Positions 45,490 to 56,841 of a stretch of 64,000 nt of DNA are shown here, piece after piece. The notes under the pieces are model-generated. The model saw only the letters and a list, made by a program, of their open reading frames with translations. It was not told the DNA's origin and made no database searches. The translations under genes were made by a program, and so were the position numbers. The stretch lies in contig NZ_JABEME010000012.1 of assembly GCF_013004645.1 (NCBI RefSeq), positions 48,764 through 112,763 of the forward strand, read 5' to 3'. The DNA comes from Stenotrophomonas africana. GTDB taxonomy: Bacteria; Pseudomonadota; Gammaproteobacteria; Xanthomonadales; Xanthomonadaceae. Positions within the stretch are counted from its first letter, which is position 1; each line of letters starts with the position of its first letter.

Positions 45490-46403
45490 AGGCCCGCCTG
45501 TGTCGGCGCAGTGCCGGCCTTGTCGTTGTGCGGATGGCGGCCGGTGTCCACGGTCACCGTGGCGGTACGGCCGGCGATCAGTTCCACGCCCTTGGGTACT
45601 TCGTCGATGGCGATGCGCACCGGAATGCGCTGTGCCAGCCGCACCCAGTCGAAGGCCGGGGTCACGTTCGGCAGCAGGGTGCTGCCGTTGCTGCGGTAGC
45701 GGTCCTCGATGCCGGCGGCGATGCTCTCGACATGGCCGCGCAGCGGTGCCGATTCGCCCATCAGGCGGATGTCCACACGCTGTCCCGGGGCGACGCCGCG
45801 CAGGCGGGTTTCCTCGAAATAGCCATCGACGCGGAACGAGCCGGTATCCAGCAGTGCCAGCACCGGCTTGCCGACCACCACGTAGTCGCCTACGCGCAGG
45901 GTGCGGTCGTTGACCCGGCCATCGGCCGGTGCGCGCACCTCGGTACGCCCCAGGTTGAGCTCGGCCAGGTCGACCGCCGCCTGTGCGGTGGCCAGCGCAG
46001 CCTGTGCGGCCTGCAGCTTGGCGCGGCGCACTTCGGCGTCCTCGGCGGCGACCAGGTCCTGCAGGCTGCGGTCACGGCCGATCTCGCGGCGCAGCTGCGC
46101 CACCGAGGCCTGGCGCTCGGCCAGGCTGGCGCGGGCCTGCTCCAGCGCGATGCGGTAGCGGGCGCGGTCGACCACGAACAGCAGGTCGCCCTTCTTCACC
46201 GCCTGGTTGTCGGCCACCTGCACCGTTTCCACCAGCCCGGACACGTCCGGCGCCACCTGCACCACGTCGGCGCCGACATGGGCATCGCGGGTCCACGGCT
46301 CATCCATGTAATAGACCCACAGCTGGCGCAGTACCAGCAGGGCGATGATCACGGCTGCGCTGGTGAGCAGCACCGGCAGGGTCTTCTTCACGATCTTGTT
46401 CAC
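45486..46403 (-). CDS. HlyD-family periplasmic adaptor (AaeA-like)
   Basis: This 305-residue membrane-fusion protein starts with a membrane helix (LPVLLTSAAVIIALLVL) followed by the biotinyl-lipoyl half DVVQVAPDVSGLVETVQVAD, a coiled-coil hairpin (about 95-165) and the second half APADGRVNDRTLRVGDYV. It links the FUSC pump to the outer-membrane channel. A GTG start (VNKIVKKTLP) is preferred because it overlaps the stop of the upstream small gene (GTGA); a longer frame from 46484 adds residues unlike the family. Confidence 0.9.
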   Translation of the reverse strand: MNKIVKKTLPVLLTSAAVIIALLVLRQLWVYYMDEPWTRDAHVGADVVQVAPDVSGLVETVQVADNQAVKKGDLLFVVDRARYRIALEQARASLAERQASVAQLRREIGRDRSLQDLVAAEDAEVRRAKLQAAQAALATAQAAVDLAELNLGRTEVRAPADGRVNDRTLRVGDYVVVGKPVLALLDTGSFRVDGYFEETRLRGVAPGQRVDIRLMGESAPLRGHVESIAAGIEDRYRSNGSTLLPNVTPAFDWVRLAQRIPVRIAIDEVPKGVELIAGRTATVTVDTGRHPHNDKAGTAPTQAGL

Positions 46404-46609
46404 GATTGCATCCAACGCAGGAGGTGGAACAGCAGGCCAAGCACGATCCCGTACAGGGCCAGGTTGAACAGCGCCGGGTGCCATACGTGGCGATAGGCGC
46501 CGGCACGCTGCAGCAGCGCGTGCAGGCCGCTGTTGACCAGGTAGGCCAACAACATCAACCCGAGCAGGGTCGGGACGAACACTCCGTGGAGACTGAATTC
46601 ACCGGGCAT
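46400..46609 (-). CDS. DUF1656 small membrane protein (AaeX-like)
   Basis: This 69-residue protein has two hydrophobic helices (FVPTLLGLMLLAYLVNSGL and ALFNLALYGIVLGLLFHLL) and starts MPGEFSLHGVFVP, typical of DUF1656 proteins such as AaeX. These always accompany HlyD-FUSC pumps, though their role is unclear. The ATG at 46609 is chosen; the frame upstream is Pro-rich and non-coding. Confidence 0.85.
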   Translation of the reverse strand: MPGEFSLHGVFVPTLLGLMLLAYLVNSGLHALLQRAGAYRHVWHPALFNLALYGIVLGLLFHLLRWMQS

Positions 46610-46717
46610 CGGTAGGGGCGGGGGCGAGGTGGGGGAGGGGAGGAACAACGAAACAACAGCAACGGGTAAAAGCCGCTGGCGTGTGCACGGCAGCGGCGGT
46701 ATTCGGGGGCAGCGGTC

Positions 46718-47173
46718 TTACGTGATGCGGTCGGCGGCCTCGGCCAGCAGGCGCCATGCCTTCAGCACGGCATGCAGTTCATCCATGGAAAGCTCGCCGA
46801 ACACGTCCTGGCGCAGGCCGATCAACTGGTCTTCCAGCTCGCTGACCAGCGCATGGCCTGCGTCGGTCAGCCACAGCAGGTTGGCGCGGCGGTCGCTGGC
46901 GTCGCTCTCGCGGCGGACCAGGTCGCTGGCACACAGCTTGTCCAGCAGGCGTACCAGGGAGGGACCTTCCATGCCCAGCTGCTGGGCCAGCGCCACCTGA
47001 CGGATGCCACCGCCGGAGCGGCCGATCATCAGCAGGGGCATGGTGCACGCGGTGGAGATGCCGTAGCTGCCGAGCCGGCTGTCGGCCAGGCGCTGCCACT
47101 GCCGCCCTGCGTACAGCAGGCCGGAGCTGAGCTGCATCTGCAGCACGGTGCGCTCGTCGAGGGGTCGGTCCAT
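46718..47173 (-). CDS. MarR-family transcriptional regulator
   Basis: This 151-residue winged-helix regulator has a MarR-type core: GGIRQVALAQQLGMEGPSLV (recognition helix region) followed by RLLDKLCASDLVRRESDASDRR, with the Asp-Arg wing. It is first in the minus-strand operon marR-DUF1656-adaptor-channel-FUSC. An inverted repeat overlaps its promoter, so autorepression relieved by an aromatic ligand is likely. The ATG at 47173 gives the family length; an upstream Met at 47203 lies inside the operator. Confidence 0.9.
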   Translation of the reverse strand: MDRPLDERTVLQMQLSSGLLYAGRQWQRLADSRLGSYGISTACTMPLLMIGRSGGGIRQVALAQQLGMEGPSLVRLLDKLCASDLVRRESDASDRRANLLWLTDAGHALVSELEDQLIGLRQDVFGELSMDELHAVLKAWRLLAEAADRIT

Positions 47174-47181
47174 AAGAGATA

Positions 47182-47210
47182 GATAGGATACTACTAATTT
47201 CATTCCTATC
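47182..47210. promoter_or_regulatory. MarR operator and efflux-operon promoter
   Basis: GATAGGA (47182-47188) and TCCTATC (47204-47210) form a perfect inverted repeat with 15 bases between. On the minus strand it overlaps a -35 TTGATA (47207-47212) and a -10 TATCCT (47185-47190), so binding would block transcription of marR and the pump. Confidence 0.65.
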
Positions 47211-47270
47211 AATGGCTTTTTATGAATGGGCGGGGTGTAGTGAGGAAAGCGTTGCGCCTGCTTGGTGTCG

Positions 47271-47386
47271 GGTGGGGCAGCGGGGGCCGGACGGTGCAGG
47301 ACACGCCGTGAACCCATCCATGGGGGCTCGGCCGCGGCATCCCTGCCGCGGACGGTCCTGCCCCGCCCGGCCCCCGCTGCCCGCCC
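47271..47386 (-). repeat. Large branched palindrome B
   Basis: Outer arms 47271-47302 and 47355-47386 pair over 32 bases with four mismatches. The 52-nt core between them, read on the minus strand, starts CGTCCGCGGCAGGGATGCC and ends GATGGGTTCACGGCGT; it contains hairpins CCGCGGCA/TGCCGCGG and CCCATGGATGGG. The core has the same length and frame as that of element C, in opposite orientation. Confidence 0.7.
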
Positions 47387-47436
47387 ATCACCCCGTGGGC
47401 GCGGTGGGTTGGCTCTTTAAAGCGGGAGCAGATGCA

Positions 47437-47456
47437 GTGCGGACCAAGGTCCGCAC
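47437..47456. repeat. GTAG-family-like stem-loop
   Basis: GTGCGGACCAAGGTCCGCAC followed by CCACC; same shape as the units at 24420 and 41201, without the CTAC end. Confidence 0.5.
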
Positions 47457-47570
47457 CCACCAAAGCAGAAGAGACCACAGCAGCGGCCTGCGCACTTTCC
47501 GAAGCCATGACCCCCCCGCTCTTGACCCCGCTTTCGGGCGGTCCGGCCGCGCCCGCAGGAAACCGTCAGG

Positions 47571-47676
47571 GAGGGGGAGGGGCAGGCCGGGCAGGACCGT
47601 CCACGGCATGGATGCCGTGGCCGAGCCTACAGGGACGTACTTGCGGCGTGTCCTGCCTGGCCTGCCCCTCCCCCTC
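47571..47676 (+). repeat. Large branched palindrome C
   Basis: Outer arms 47571-47597 and 47650-47676 pair over 27 bases with one mismatch. The 52-nt core (47598-47649) starts with the hairpin CCACGGCATGGATGCCGTGG and continues CCGAGCCTACAGGG. Compared with element B the hairpin stem shows a paired change (A-T for G-C) that keeps the base pair. The ends GCAGGAC and GTCCTGC next to the core are shared with B. Confidence 0.7.
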
Positions 47677-47787
47677 TCGCTCAGCTGCAACGAGGCGCCG
47701 GAAGAACCCCCGATGAACCGTCCCAACAGGACGACCCACCCCCCGGTCGGGTACGATGCTCGCCCCCCGTTCGGGACGCTGTACGCA

Positions 47788-50669
<2,882 letters not shown>

Positions 50670-50685
50670 GAGACCCGACCATCGC

Positions 50686-53600
50686 ATGGCTATCTCCAAG
50701 CACACTCCCGCCCTGTTCAACGAAGGCCTGCCGGACCCGCGCCTGCAGCAGTTCCGCATGCGCCGCCTGCAGGTGCACAACTGGGGCACCTTCAACGGCC
50801 TGACCGAAGTGCCGATCGCCGAGCGCGGCTTCCTGTTCGTCGGCCGTTCCGGCTCGGGCAAGTCGACCCTGCTCGATGCCATGTCCGCGCTGCTGACGCC
50901 GCCGGCCATCGTCGACTTCAACGCCGCCGCGCGTGAAGCCGAGCGCAGTGGCCGCGACCGCAACCTGGTGTCCTACGTGCGTGGCGCGTGGGCTGACCAG
51001 CAGGACAGCGGCACCGGCGAAATCGCCACCCAGTACCTGCGCAAAGGCGCGACCTGGACCGCACTGGTGCTGGAATACCGCGCCGGCGATGGCCGCGTGG
51101 TCAGCCTGGTGCGCCTGCTGTGGATCTCCGGCAATGGCACCTCGGCCGGCGACGTGCGCAAGCACTACATGATCGCCGAGCGTCCGTTCGACATCGCCAA
51201 GGATCTTGGCGGCTTCGATCTGGACCTGCGCAAGCTCAAGCAGAAGCTGTCCGACCTGCACCACTTCGACACCTTCTCCGGCTACGCCGAGCGCTTCCGT
51301 GATCTGCTCGGCATTGATAACGAGATGGCGCTGCGCCTGCTGCACAAGACGCAGTCGGCGAAGAACCTGGGCGACCTGAACGTCTTCCTGCGCGACTTCA
51401 TGCTCGACACGCCGAAGACCTTCGACGCCGCCGAGCGCCTGGTCAGCGACTTCGCCGAGCTCGATGGCGCGCACCAGGCGGTGGTCACCGCCCGTCGCCA
51501 GGTGGAGACCCTGCTGCCGGCACGCGCCTACTACAACGACCTGAAGGAAATGCACCGCCGGCGTGGCGACGACGAAGCCCTCAAGCTCGGCGTCGACAGC
51601 TTCCGTGAAAGCCGCCGCCAGGCGCTGATCGAAGCGCGCCTGCGCGAGATGGACGTGCGTGACCGTGGCCTGCTCGGCGAAGAAGCCCAGCGCCGTGCCG
51701 CACTGGACAACCACACCGAGCGCCTGGCCGAGCTGGAACTGCAGCGCCGCCAGCAGGGCGGTGAGCGCATCGAGGAACTGGAGCGCGAGCAGGGCCGTGC
51801 CGAAGCCGAGCGCGACCGCCGCAAGGCCAAGCGCGAACAGGCAAGCCAGGCCGCCCAGCAGCTGCAGGCCGAACTGCCGGACGACGCCCACGGCTTCGCC
51901 GAACTGGTCGAGCGCGCGCAGAACGAACTGCAGGATCGCCAGCGTGCCTCTTCGGCGCTGGACGATGCGATCAGCGATCGCCTGGGTGGCAAGCGCGATG
52001 ACGAGCGCCGCTTCGGCGAAGTCCGTGCGGAACTCGAAGCGATGCAGCGCACGCCCTCCAACATCCCGGCGCCGATGCAGAAGCTGCGCGCGCGCCTGGC
52101 CGAGGAAACCGGCATTGCCGAGGCGGCGCTGCCGTTCGTCGGCGAGCTGATCCAGGTCCGCTCGGAAGAGCAGGGCTGGCAGGGCGCCATCGAGCGTGTG
52201 CTGGGCGGCTTCGCGTTGTCGCTGCTGGTCGATGACAAGCATTACAACGACGTCGCCGAGTGGGTGAACCGTACCCACCTGGGCATGCGCTTCACCTATT
52301 ACCGTGTGCGCCGCAACGACGATGCGTTTGCCCGTGAGCCGTCGGCGAAGTCGCTGCTGCACAAGCTGGAACTGCGCGAGCACGTGTTCGAAAGCTGGCT
52401 GCGCCGCGAGCTCGGCAAGCGATTCGACTACGAGTGCGTGGATGCCAAGCAGCTGCGCAACGTCGACCGCGGCATCACCCGCGAAGGCCAGGTCAAGCAC
52501 CCGGGTGACCGCTTCGAGAAGGATGACCGCAGTGCGGTGGGCGACCGCCGTCGCTGGATCCTCGGCTTCAACAACCACGACAAGGTGGGCGCCTTCGAGC
52601 GTGAAGCACAGGAACTGGCCAAGCGTATCGCCAGCTGCGAGACCGACATCGCGCGCCTGCGTGGCCAGCGTGACCGCGACAACGAACGTCGCCTGGCCTG
52701 CCACGAGCTGGTCAGCATCAGCTGGAACGAGATCGACATCGCCGCCCCGCAGCAGCGCCTGACCGATATCGAGGCCACCCTGCGCGACCTGCGCGAAGGC
52801 AATGCGGACCTGGCCAAGCTGGCCAAGCAGATCGACGCGGTGCGCGCCGACATCGAGCAGGCTCGCCGTACCTATGAAGACGTCCGCGTCGAGCGCGGGC
52901 AGCTGGTCAAGGAGCGCGATCGCCTCGACCGCGCGCGACAGCAGAGCCGTGCGCTGGTGTTGCCGAGCCTGGCCCAGGAGCAGGAAGCCGGCCTTGCCGA
53001 GCGCCTGCAGGAACAGGGCCCGCTCAGCCTGGAAACGCTGGAAGCGCACATGCGCCAGGTCAGCAACGCGCTGAACGAGCAGCTGTCGTCCTCGCAGCAG
53101 GACCTCAACCGCATCGAGAACCAGCTGATCGGTTGCTTCCGCCGCTTCATCCAGCAGTGGCCGGAGGAATCGGGTGACTTCACCGTGTCGGTGGCGTCGG
53201 CCGAGGACTTCCTCGCACGCTTGGAACGACTCGAGCGCGATGGCCTGCCGCAGCACGAAGAGCGCTTCTTCGATCTGCTGCAGAACCAGAGCAAGAACAA
53301 CCTGCTTGCGCTGCAGCGCCATAGTGCCGAAGCCCGCAAGTCGATCGGCCAGCGCCTGGACGAAGTGAACGCCAGCCTGGAGCAGGTGCCGTTCAACCGT
53401 GGCACGCTGCTGACCATCGAACTGAGCGACCGTCGCCTGCCGGAAGTCGGCGAGTTCCACCTGCAGCTGCGCGAGGTGCTGTCGCAGCAGCAGACCGAGC
53501 AGCGCGAGCTGGCCGAATCGCAGTTCACCGTGCTGCGCCAGCTGGTCAACCGCCTCGGCTCGCAGGAAGGCGAGGACAAGCGCTGGCGCGAGCTGGTGCT

Positions 53601-54066
53601 GGACGTGCGCATGCATGTGGAGTTCATCGGTGTCGAGCTGGATGCGGAAACGCGCCAGCAGGTCGAGATCTACCGCAGCGGCGCCGGCAAGTCCGGTGGC
53701 CAGCGCCAGAAGCTGGCCACCACGTGCCTGGCGGCAGCGCTGCGCTACCAGCTCGGCGGCGCCGACAGCCAGCTGCCCAGCTACGCCGCTGTCGTGCTCG
53801 ACGAAGCCTTCGACAAGGCCGACAACGAGTTCACCGCGCTGGCGATGAACATCTTCGACAACTTCGGCTTCCAGATGGTGGTCGCCACCCCGCTGAAGTC
53901 GGTGATGACGCTGGAACCGTTCATCGGTGGCGCCTGCTTCGTCGAAATCAGCGGCCGCCACGATTCCGGCGTGCTGTTGATCGAGTACGACGAAGAAGGC
54001 AAGCGCCTGAAGCTGCCCGAGCGCAGCCGCCAGCAGGCCAACGAACCGGAAGAAGCAGAGGCCTGA
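50686..54066 (+). CDS. jetC: SMC-like ATPase, JetC/MksB-like subunit
   Basis: This 1126-residue SMC/SbcC-like ATPase has Walker A GRSGSGKST (53-61), long coiled coils (about 320-460 and 640-800) around a hinge (about 500-620), the ABC signature region KSGGQRQ (1002-1008) and Walker B VVLDEAFDKAD (D1039, E1040). Length fits JetC/MksB. It starts 16 bases after jetB. In complete Wadjet systems a jetD nuclease gene follows; here a GTAG repeat and a minus-strand permease come next, so jetD is absent. Confidence 0.88.
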   Translation: MAISKHTPALFNEGLPDPRLQQFRMRRLQVHNWGTFNGLTEVPIAERGFLFVGRSGSGKSTLLDAMSALLTPPAIVDFNAAAREAERSGRDRNLVSYVRGAWADQQDSGTGEIATQYLRKGATWTALVLEYRAGDGRVVSLVRLLWISGNGTSAGDVRKHYMIAERPFDIAKDLGGFDLDLRKLKQKLSDLHHFDTFSGYAERFRDLLGIDNEMALRLLHKTQSAKNLGDLNVFLRDFMLDTPKTFDAAERLVSDFAELDGAHQAVVTARRQVETLLPARAYYNDLKEMHRRRGDDEALKLGVDSFRESRRQALIEARLREMDVRDRGLLGEEAQRRAALDNHTERLAELELQRRQQGGERIEELEREQGRAEAERDRRKAKREQASQAAQQLQAELPDDAHGFAELVERAQNELQDRQRASSALDDAISDRLGGKRDDERRFGEVRAELEAMQRTPSNIPAPMQKLRARLAEETGIAEAALPFVGELIQVRSEEQGWQGAIERVLGGFALSLLVDDKHYNDVAEWVNRTHLGMRFTYYRVRRNDDAFAREPSAKSLLHKLELREHVFESWLRRELGKRFDYECVDAKQLRNVDRGITREGQVKHPGDRFEKDDRSAVGDRRRWILGFNNHDKVGAFEREAQELAKRIASCETDIARLRGQRDRDNERRLACHELVSISWNEIDIAAPQQRLTDIEATLRDLREGNADLAKLAKQIDAVRADIEQARRTYEDVRVERGQLVKERDRLDRARQQSRALVLPSLAQEQEAGLAERLQEQGPLSLETLEAHMRQVSNALNEQLSSSQQDLNRIENQLIGCFRRFIQQWPEESGDFTVSVASAEDFLARLERLERDGLPQHEERFFDLLQNQSKNNLLALQRHSAEARKSIGQRLDEVNASLEQVPFNRGTLLTIELSDRRLPEVGEFHLQLREVLSQQQTEQRELAESQFTVLRQLVNRLGSQEGEDKRWRELVLDVRMHVEFIGVELDAETRQQVEIYRSGAGKSGGQRQKLATTCLAAALRYQLGGADSQLPSYAAVVLDEAFDKADNEFTALAMNIFDNFGFQMVVATPLKSVMTLEPFIGGACFVEISGRHDSGVLLIEYDEEGKRLKLPERSRQQANEPEEAEA

Positions 54067-54086
54067 GCGCCTCGGTCCATCTACCT

Positions 54087-54155
54087 GTAGAGCCGAGCCA
54101 TGCTCGGCTGCTCTTCGCGATGGGAAACCGTGTGCCAACCAAGGTTGGCACCTAC
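54087..54155. repeat. Two different SMAG/GTAG units
   Basis: GTAGAGCCGAGCCATGCTCGGC is followed by the inverted unit GTGCCAACCAAGGTTGGCAC plus CTAC. The two stems are unrelated, so this is a mixed pair rather than an inverted dimer. Confidence 0.7.
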
Positions 54156-54172
54156 CGGGTCATGAGGCGCAT

Positions 54173-54961
54173 TCACGCCCCGCGGAACGTATCCCACGCC
54201 ATCCGCGCGATCAGTACCACCACCAGCCCCACGAACAGCTTGCGGATGAACGGCGTGCCGCCCTTCAGTGCCAACCGCGTGCCCACGACCGAACCCATGA
54301 TGTTGGCCGCGGCCATCGGCAGCGCGAACAGCCACAGGATGTTGCCGGTCGGTACGAAGAACGAGATCGCTGCCACGTTGGTCGCCAGGTTCACCACCTT
54401 CGATGCCGCCGAGGCGCGCAGGAAATCCAGGCCGAAGAAGCGCACGAACAGGAAGATCAGGAAGCTGCCGGTGCCCGGCCCGAAGAAGCCATCGTAGAAG
54501 CCGATCGCCGCACCGATCGCCAGCGCGATCACCAGCTCGCGGCGACCGATCTCCTGCGGCCGGTGCAGCGCGCCGAAGTCCTTCTTCCACAGTGTGTAGG
54601 CCAGCATCGCGATCAGCAGCACCAGCACCAGTGGGCGCACCGCGTCCTTGGGCAGCAGGCTTACCGCAGTGGCTCCGGCGAAGGAGAAGATGAAGGCCGT
54701 ACCGGCCGCGAACAACACCGGCTTCCACGGGAAGCGCACGTTGCGCGCATAGCGCCAGGCAGCCGCACCGGTACCGAACATCGAACTGAACTTGTTGGTA
54801 CCAAACAACATCGCCGGCGTCTGCTGCGGCAGCACCGTGAACAGGCCTGGCAGCTGCACCAGGCCACCGCCACCCACGGCGGCGTCCACAAGACCGGCGA
54901 TGAAGGCGATCACCACCAGCCACCACAACTCAGGGGGAATCAGTTCCAGCACGGCGATCAA
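54173..54961 (-). CDS. TSUP family permease (TauE/SafE, YfcA-like)
   Basis: This 262-residue protein of the TauE/SafE (TSUP) family has about eight membrane helices and the two family motifs [20 protein letters not shown] and [20 protein letters not shown]. Members move sulfur-containing or other organic anions. The frame starts at TTG (54961); a GTG three codons on is also possible, and neither has a strong ribosome-binding site. It is divergent from the YchJ-like gene. Confidence 0.85.
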   Translation of the reverse strand: MIAVLELIPPELWWLVVIAFIAGLVDAAVGGGGLVQLPGLFTVLPQQTPAMLFGTNKFSSMFGTGAAAWRYARNVRFPWKPVLFAAGTAFIFSFAGATAVSLLPKDAVRPLVLVLLIAMLAYTLWKKDFGALHRPQEIGRRELVIALAIGAAIGFYDGFFGPGTGSFLIFLFVRFFGLDFLRASAASKVVNLATNVAAISFFVPTGNILWLFALPMAAANIMGSVVGTRLALKGGTPFIRKLFVGLVVVLIARMAWDTFRGA

Positions 54962-55053
54962 TCAAGGTGGGGGCGCGACAGCATACGCCTGTCCTGTACC
55001 GGCGACCCGTGCCGTACGTGGATCGATCCGTGCAACCCGGCGACAATACGGAT

Positions 55054-55446
55054 ATGAGCAAAAAACCTGCCGATCCCTGTCCCTGCGGCCTGCCCGCCGA
55101 CTATGCGGCCTGCTGCGGCCGCTTCCACGCCGGTGAAGCCGCGCCGGATGCCGAGCGCCTGATGCGTTCGCGCTACAGCGCCTATGCACGGGGCCTGGCC
55201 GACTACCTGCGCCAGAGCTGGCATCCGGACACGCGTCCGGCCGAGCTGTCGCTGGATGATGCGCCCGGCCAGCGCACGCATTGGCTGGGCCTGACCGTGC
55301 ACGAGCACACCGTCACCGGCGCCGGCAGCGCCGAGGTCCGGTTCACCGCGCGCTACCGGGTGGGCGGCGGCAGCGCGGTGAAGATGACCGAGCACAGCCG
55401 CTTCCTGCGCGTCGACGGCCGCTGGTACTACCTCGACGCGGTCTGA
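55054..55446 (+). CDS. YchJ-like SEC-C metal-binding protein
   Basis: This 130-residue protein belongs to the YchJ/UPF0225 family. The N-terminal SEC-C-type zinc motif is [19 protein letters not shown], followed by the core [20 protein letters not shown] and the strand-rich end [15 protein letters not shown] ([14 protein letters not shown]). It usually has a second C-terminal SEC-C motif in E. coli; this version lacks it, as do other short family members. Function is unknown. Confidence 0.87.
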   Translation: MSKKPADPCPCGLPADYAACCGRFHAGEAAPDAERLMRSRYSAYARGLADYLRQSWHPDTRPAELSLDDAPGQRTHWLGLTVHEHTVTGAGSAEVRFTARYRVGGGSAVKMTEHSRFLRVDGRWYYLDAV

Positions 55447-55449
55447 GCC

Positions 55450-56730
55450 TCAGCCAGCGCGTACTGCCAGCACGTCCTGTTCGGCATACGCGCGCACCTG
55501 GTTGCGGCCGCCGTCCTTGGCGACATACAGCGCCTGGTCGGCGGCCTTGACCACGGCCGCCGGGCGCGGACCGACGCGACTGTCGGCCAGACCGATGCTT
55601 ACGGTTACCTGCACTACCTGTCCGCTGCCGCCGCGCCCGCGCTGCTGGCGCCCGGCGTCATCGTCGCGGCTGCGGGTGCTGCGGTCACGCAGCTGCATGC
55701 GGGTGTCCTCGATGCTCTGCCGCAGGGCCTCCACGGCATCGACACAGGCTGTTGCCGGACGGTCCAGGAACACCACCGCGAACTCCTCGCCGCCATAGCG
55801 GAACGCACGACCACCATCGCCTACCCGCGCCAGCCGCGAGGCCACCAGGCGCAGCACGTCGTCGCCGGTGTCGTGGCCGTGGGTGTCGTTGAACGATTTG
55901 AAATGGTCCACGTCCACCATCGCGATGCTGTAGGTGCCGCGTGCCCGCTGCAGGGTCTCGTTGAACGCGCGGCGCCCGGGCAGGCCGGTCAGCTCATCGC
56001 GGAAGGCCATGTGGAAGGACTCCTGCAGCATCGCGCCCAGCATCAGCAGCAGGGCCGCGCTGCTCAGTGCCGGCAGCAGCACCGGCTGCAGGAACACCCT
56101 CGGCAGCATCCACCACAGGCACAGCAGGGCCAGCAGCATCGCCGTGTGCAACGGGCGCGGATGCCGCCAGGCCTGCCCGCCCAGCGCGGCGGTTGCCAGC
56201 AGGAACAGCAGCGCTGGCAGCTGCGCCAGCGCGTTCCAGTCGACCGGGATCCACGCCCAGTGACGGTTCGACAGCAGATCGTGCATGCCGCGCGGCTGCT
56301 GCGTGGCCAGCAGCAGGAAGATCAGCAGTGCCGTGCCGCTGGCGACGGAGCGCAACAGCAGGTCGTGGCGGCGCCGCCCGCGCTCCGGCCACAACGACAG
56401 GCCGGCGAACAGCAATGGCAGCCACGCCGAGATGGCATGGAAGCGCAGCGGTGTCAGCGCGCCGACATGGCCGCTGCGCAGGTAGCCGCCGACATCCTGG
56501 TGCAGCAGCGCGAACATGACCGCCACCACCAGCAGCAGGCACAGCGAACGTACCTGGTGGTAGAGCAGGGCAAGGCCGGCGCCGAGGCAGGCCAGCAGCC
56601 AGGGCAGGATGCGCTGCGCCGGGCTGGCCACATCTGCGGTATCCAATGCGGTCCATACCACCACGGCAACCAGCAGGGCGGGCAGCACGAACAGGTAGTG
56701 CGCAGGCTGGCGGAGCGGATGCAGGGGCAA
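55450..56730 (-). CDS. Membrane diguanylate cyclase (GGDEF)
   Basis: This 426-residue protein has seven or so N-terminal membrane helices (about 10-235) and a C-terminal GGDEF domain (about 240-420) that makes c-di-GMP. The active site is RYGGEEF (GGEEF at 313-317), with FRDELTGLPGRRAFNE and VDVDHFKSFNDTHGHDTGDD before it. A Ser/Arg/Asp-rich insertion (about 345-370) interrupts the domain before VTVSIGLADS. No RxxD inhibitory site at standard spacing is seen. The start appears to be TTG at 56730. It converges on the YchJ-like gene with three bases between. Confidence 0.87.
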   Translation of the reverse strand: MPLHPLRQPAHYLFVLPALLVAVVVWTALDTADVASPAQRILPWLLACLGAGLALLYHQVRSLCLLLVVAVMFALLHQDVGGYLRSGHVGALTPLRFHAISAWLPLLFAGLSLWPERGRRRHDLLLRSVASGTALLIFLLLATQQPRGMHDLLSNRHWAWIPVDWNALAQLPALLFLLATAALGGQAWRHPRPLHTAMLLALLCLWWMLPRVFLQPVLLPALSSAALLLMLGAMLQESFHMAFRDELTGLPGRRAFNETLQRARGTYSIAMVDVDHFKSFNDTHGHDTGDDVLRLVASRLARVGDGGRAFRYGGEEFAVVFLDRPATACVDAVEALRQSIEDTRMQLRDRSTRSRDDDAGRQQRGRGGSGQVVQVTVSIGLADSRVGPRPAAVVKAADQALYVAKDGGRNQVRAYAEQDVLAVRAG

Positions 56731-56841
56731 GCAGGAATTCCAGCGCGGTGACGACGCGGCCGCAGCATTGCCGTTAGCGGCGTTCGGGCCGGCTTCTTGA
56801 ATGCGGCAGGCTCATCCATGTGAACGAAGTGACGCCGAACC

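Larger units (their letters stand above)
47211..47787. other. Gene-free region between marR and folE
   Basis: This gap of about 577 bp between the divergent marR and folE genes holds two large branched palindromes, a GTAG-type stem-loop and the folE leader. A long frame into folE (from 47212) translates the palindromes and is rejected as coding. A TACGAT near 47753-47758 could be the folE -10 element. Confidence 0.6.

Noticed and set aside
42199..45699. A 1166-codon open frame on the plus strand
   Set aside because: It is antisense to the FUSC, NodT and HlyD genes, which have clear family motifs; composition is typical of a shadow frame.
47271..47676. Palindromes B and C as ordinary terminators
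   Set aside because: They lie upstream of both neighbouring genes, lack T-runs, and have internal hairpins and conserved cores that simple terminators do not.
47212..47787. N-terminal extension of folE and small frames in the same gap
   Set aside because: They translate the branched palindromes; GTP cyclohydrolase I begins at the ATG at 47788.
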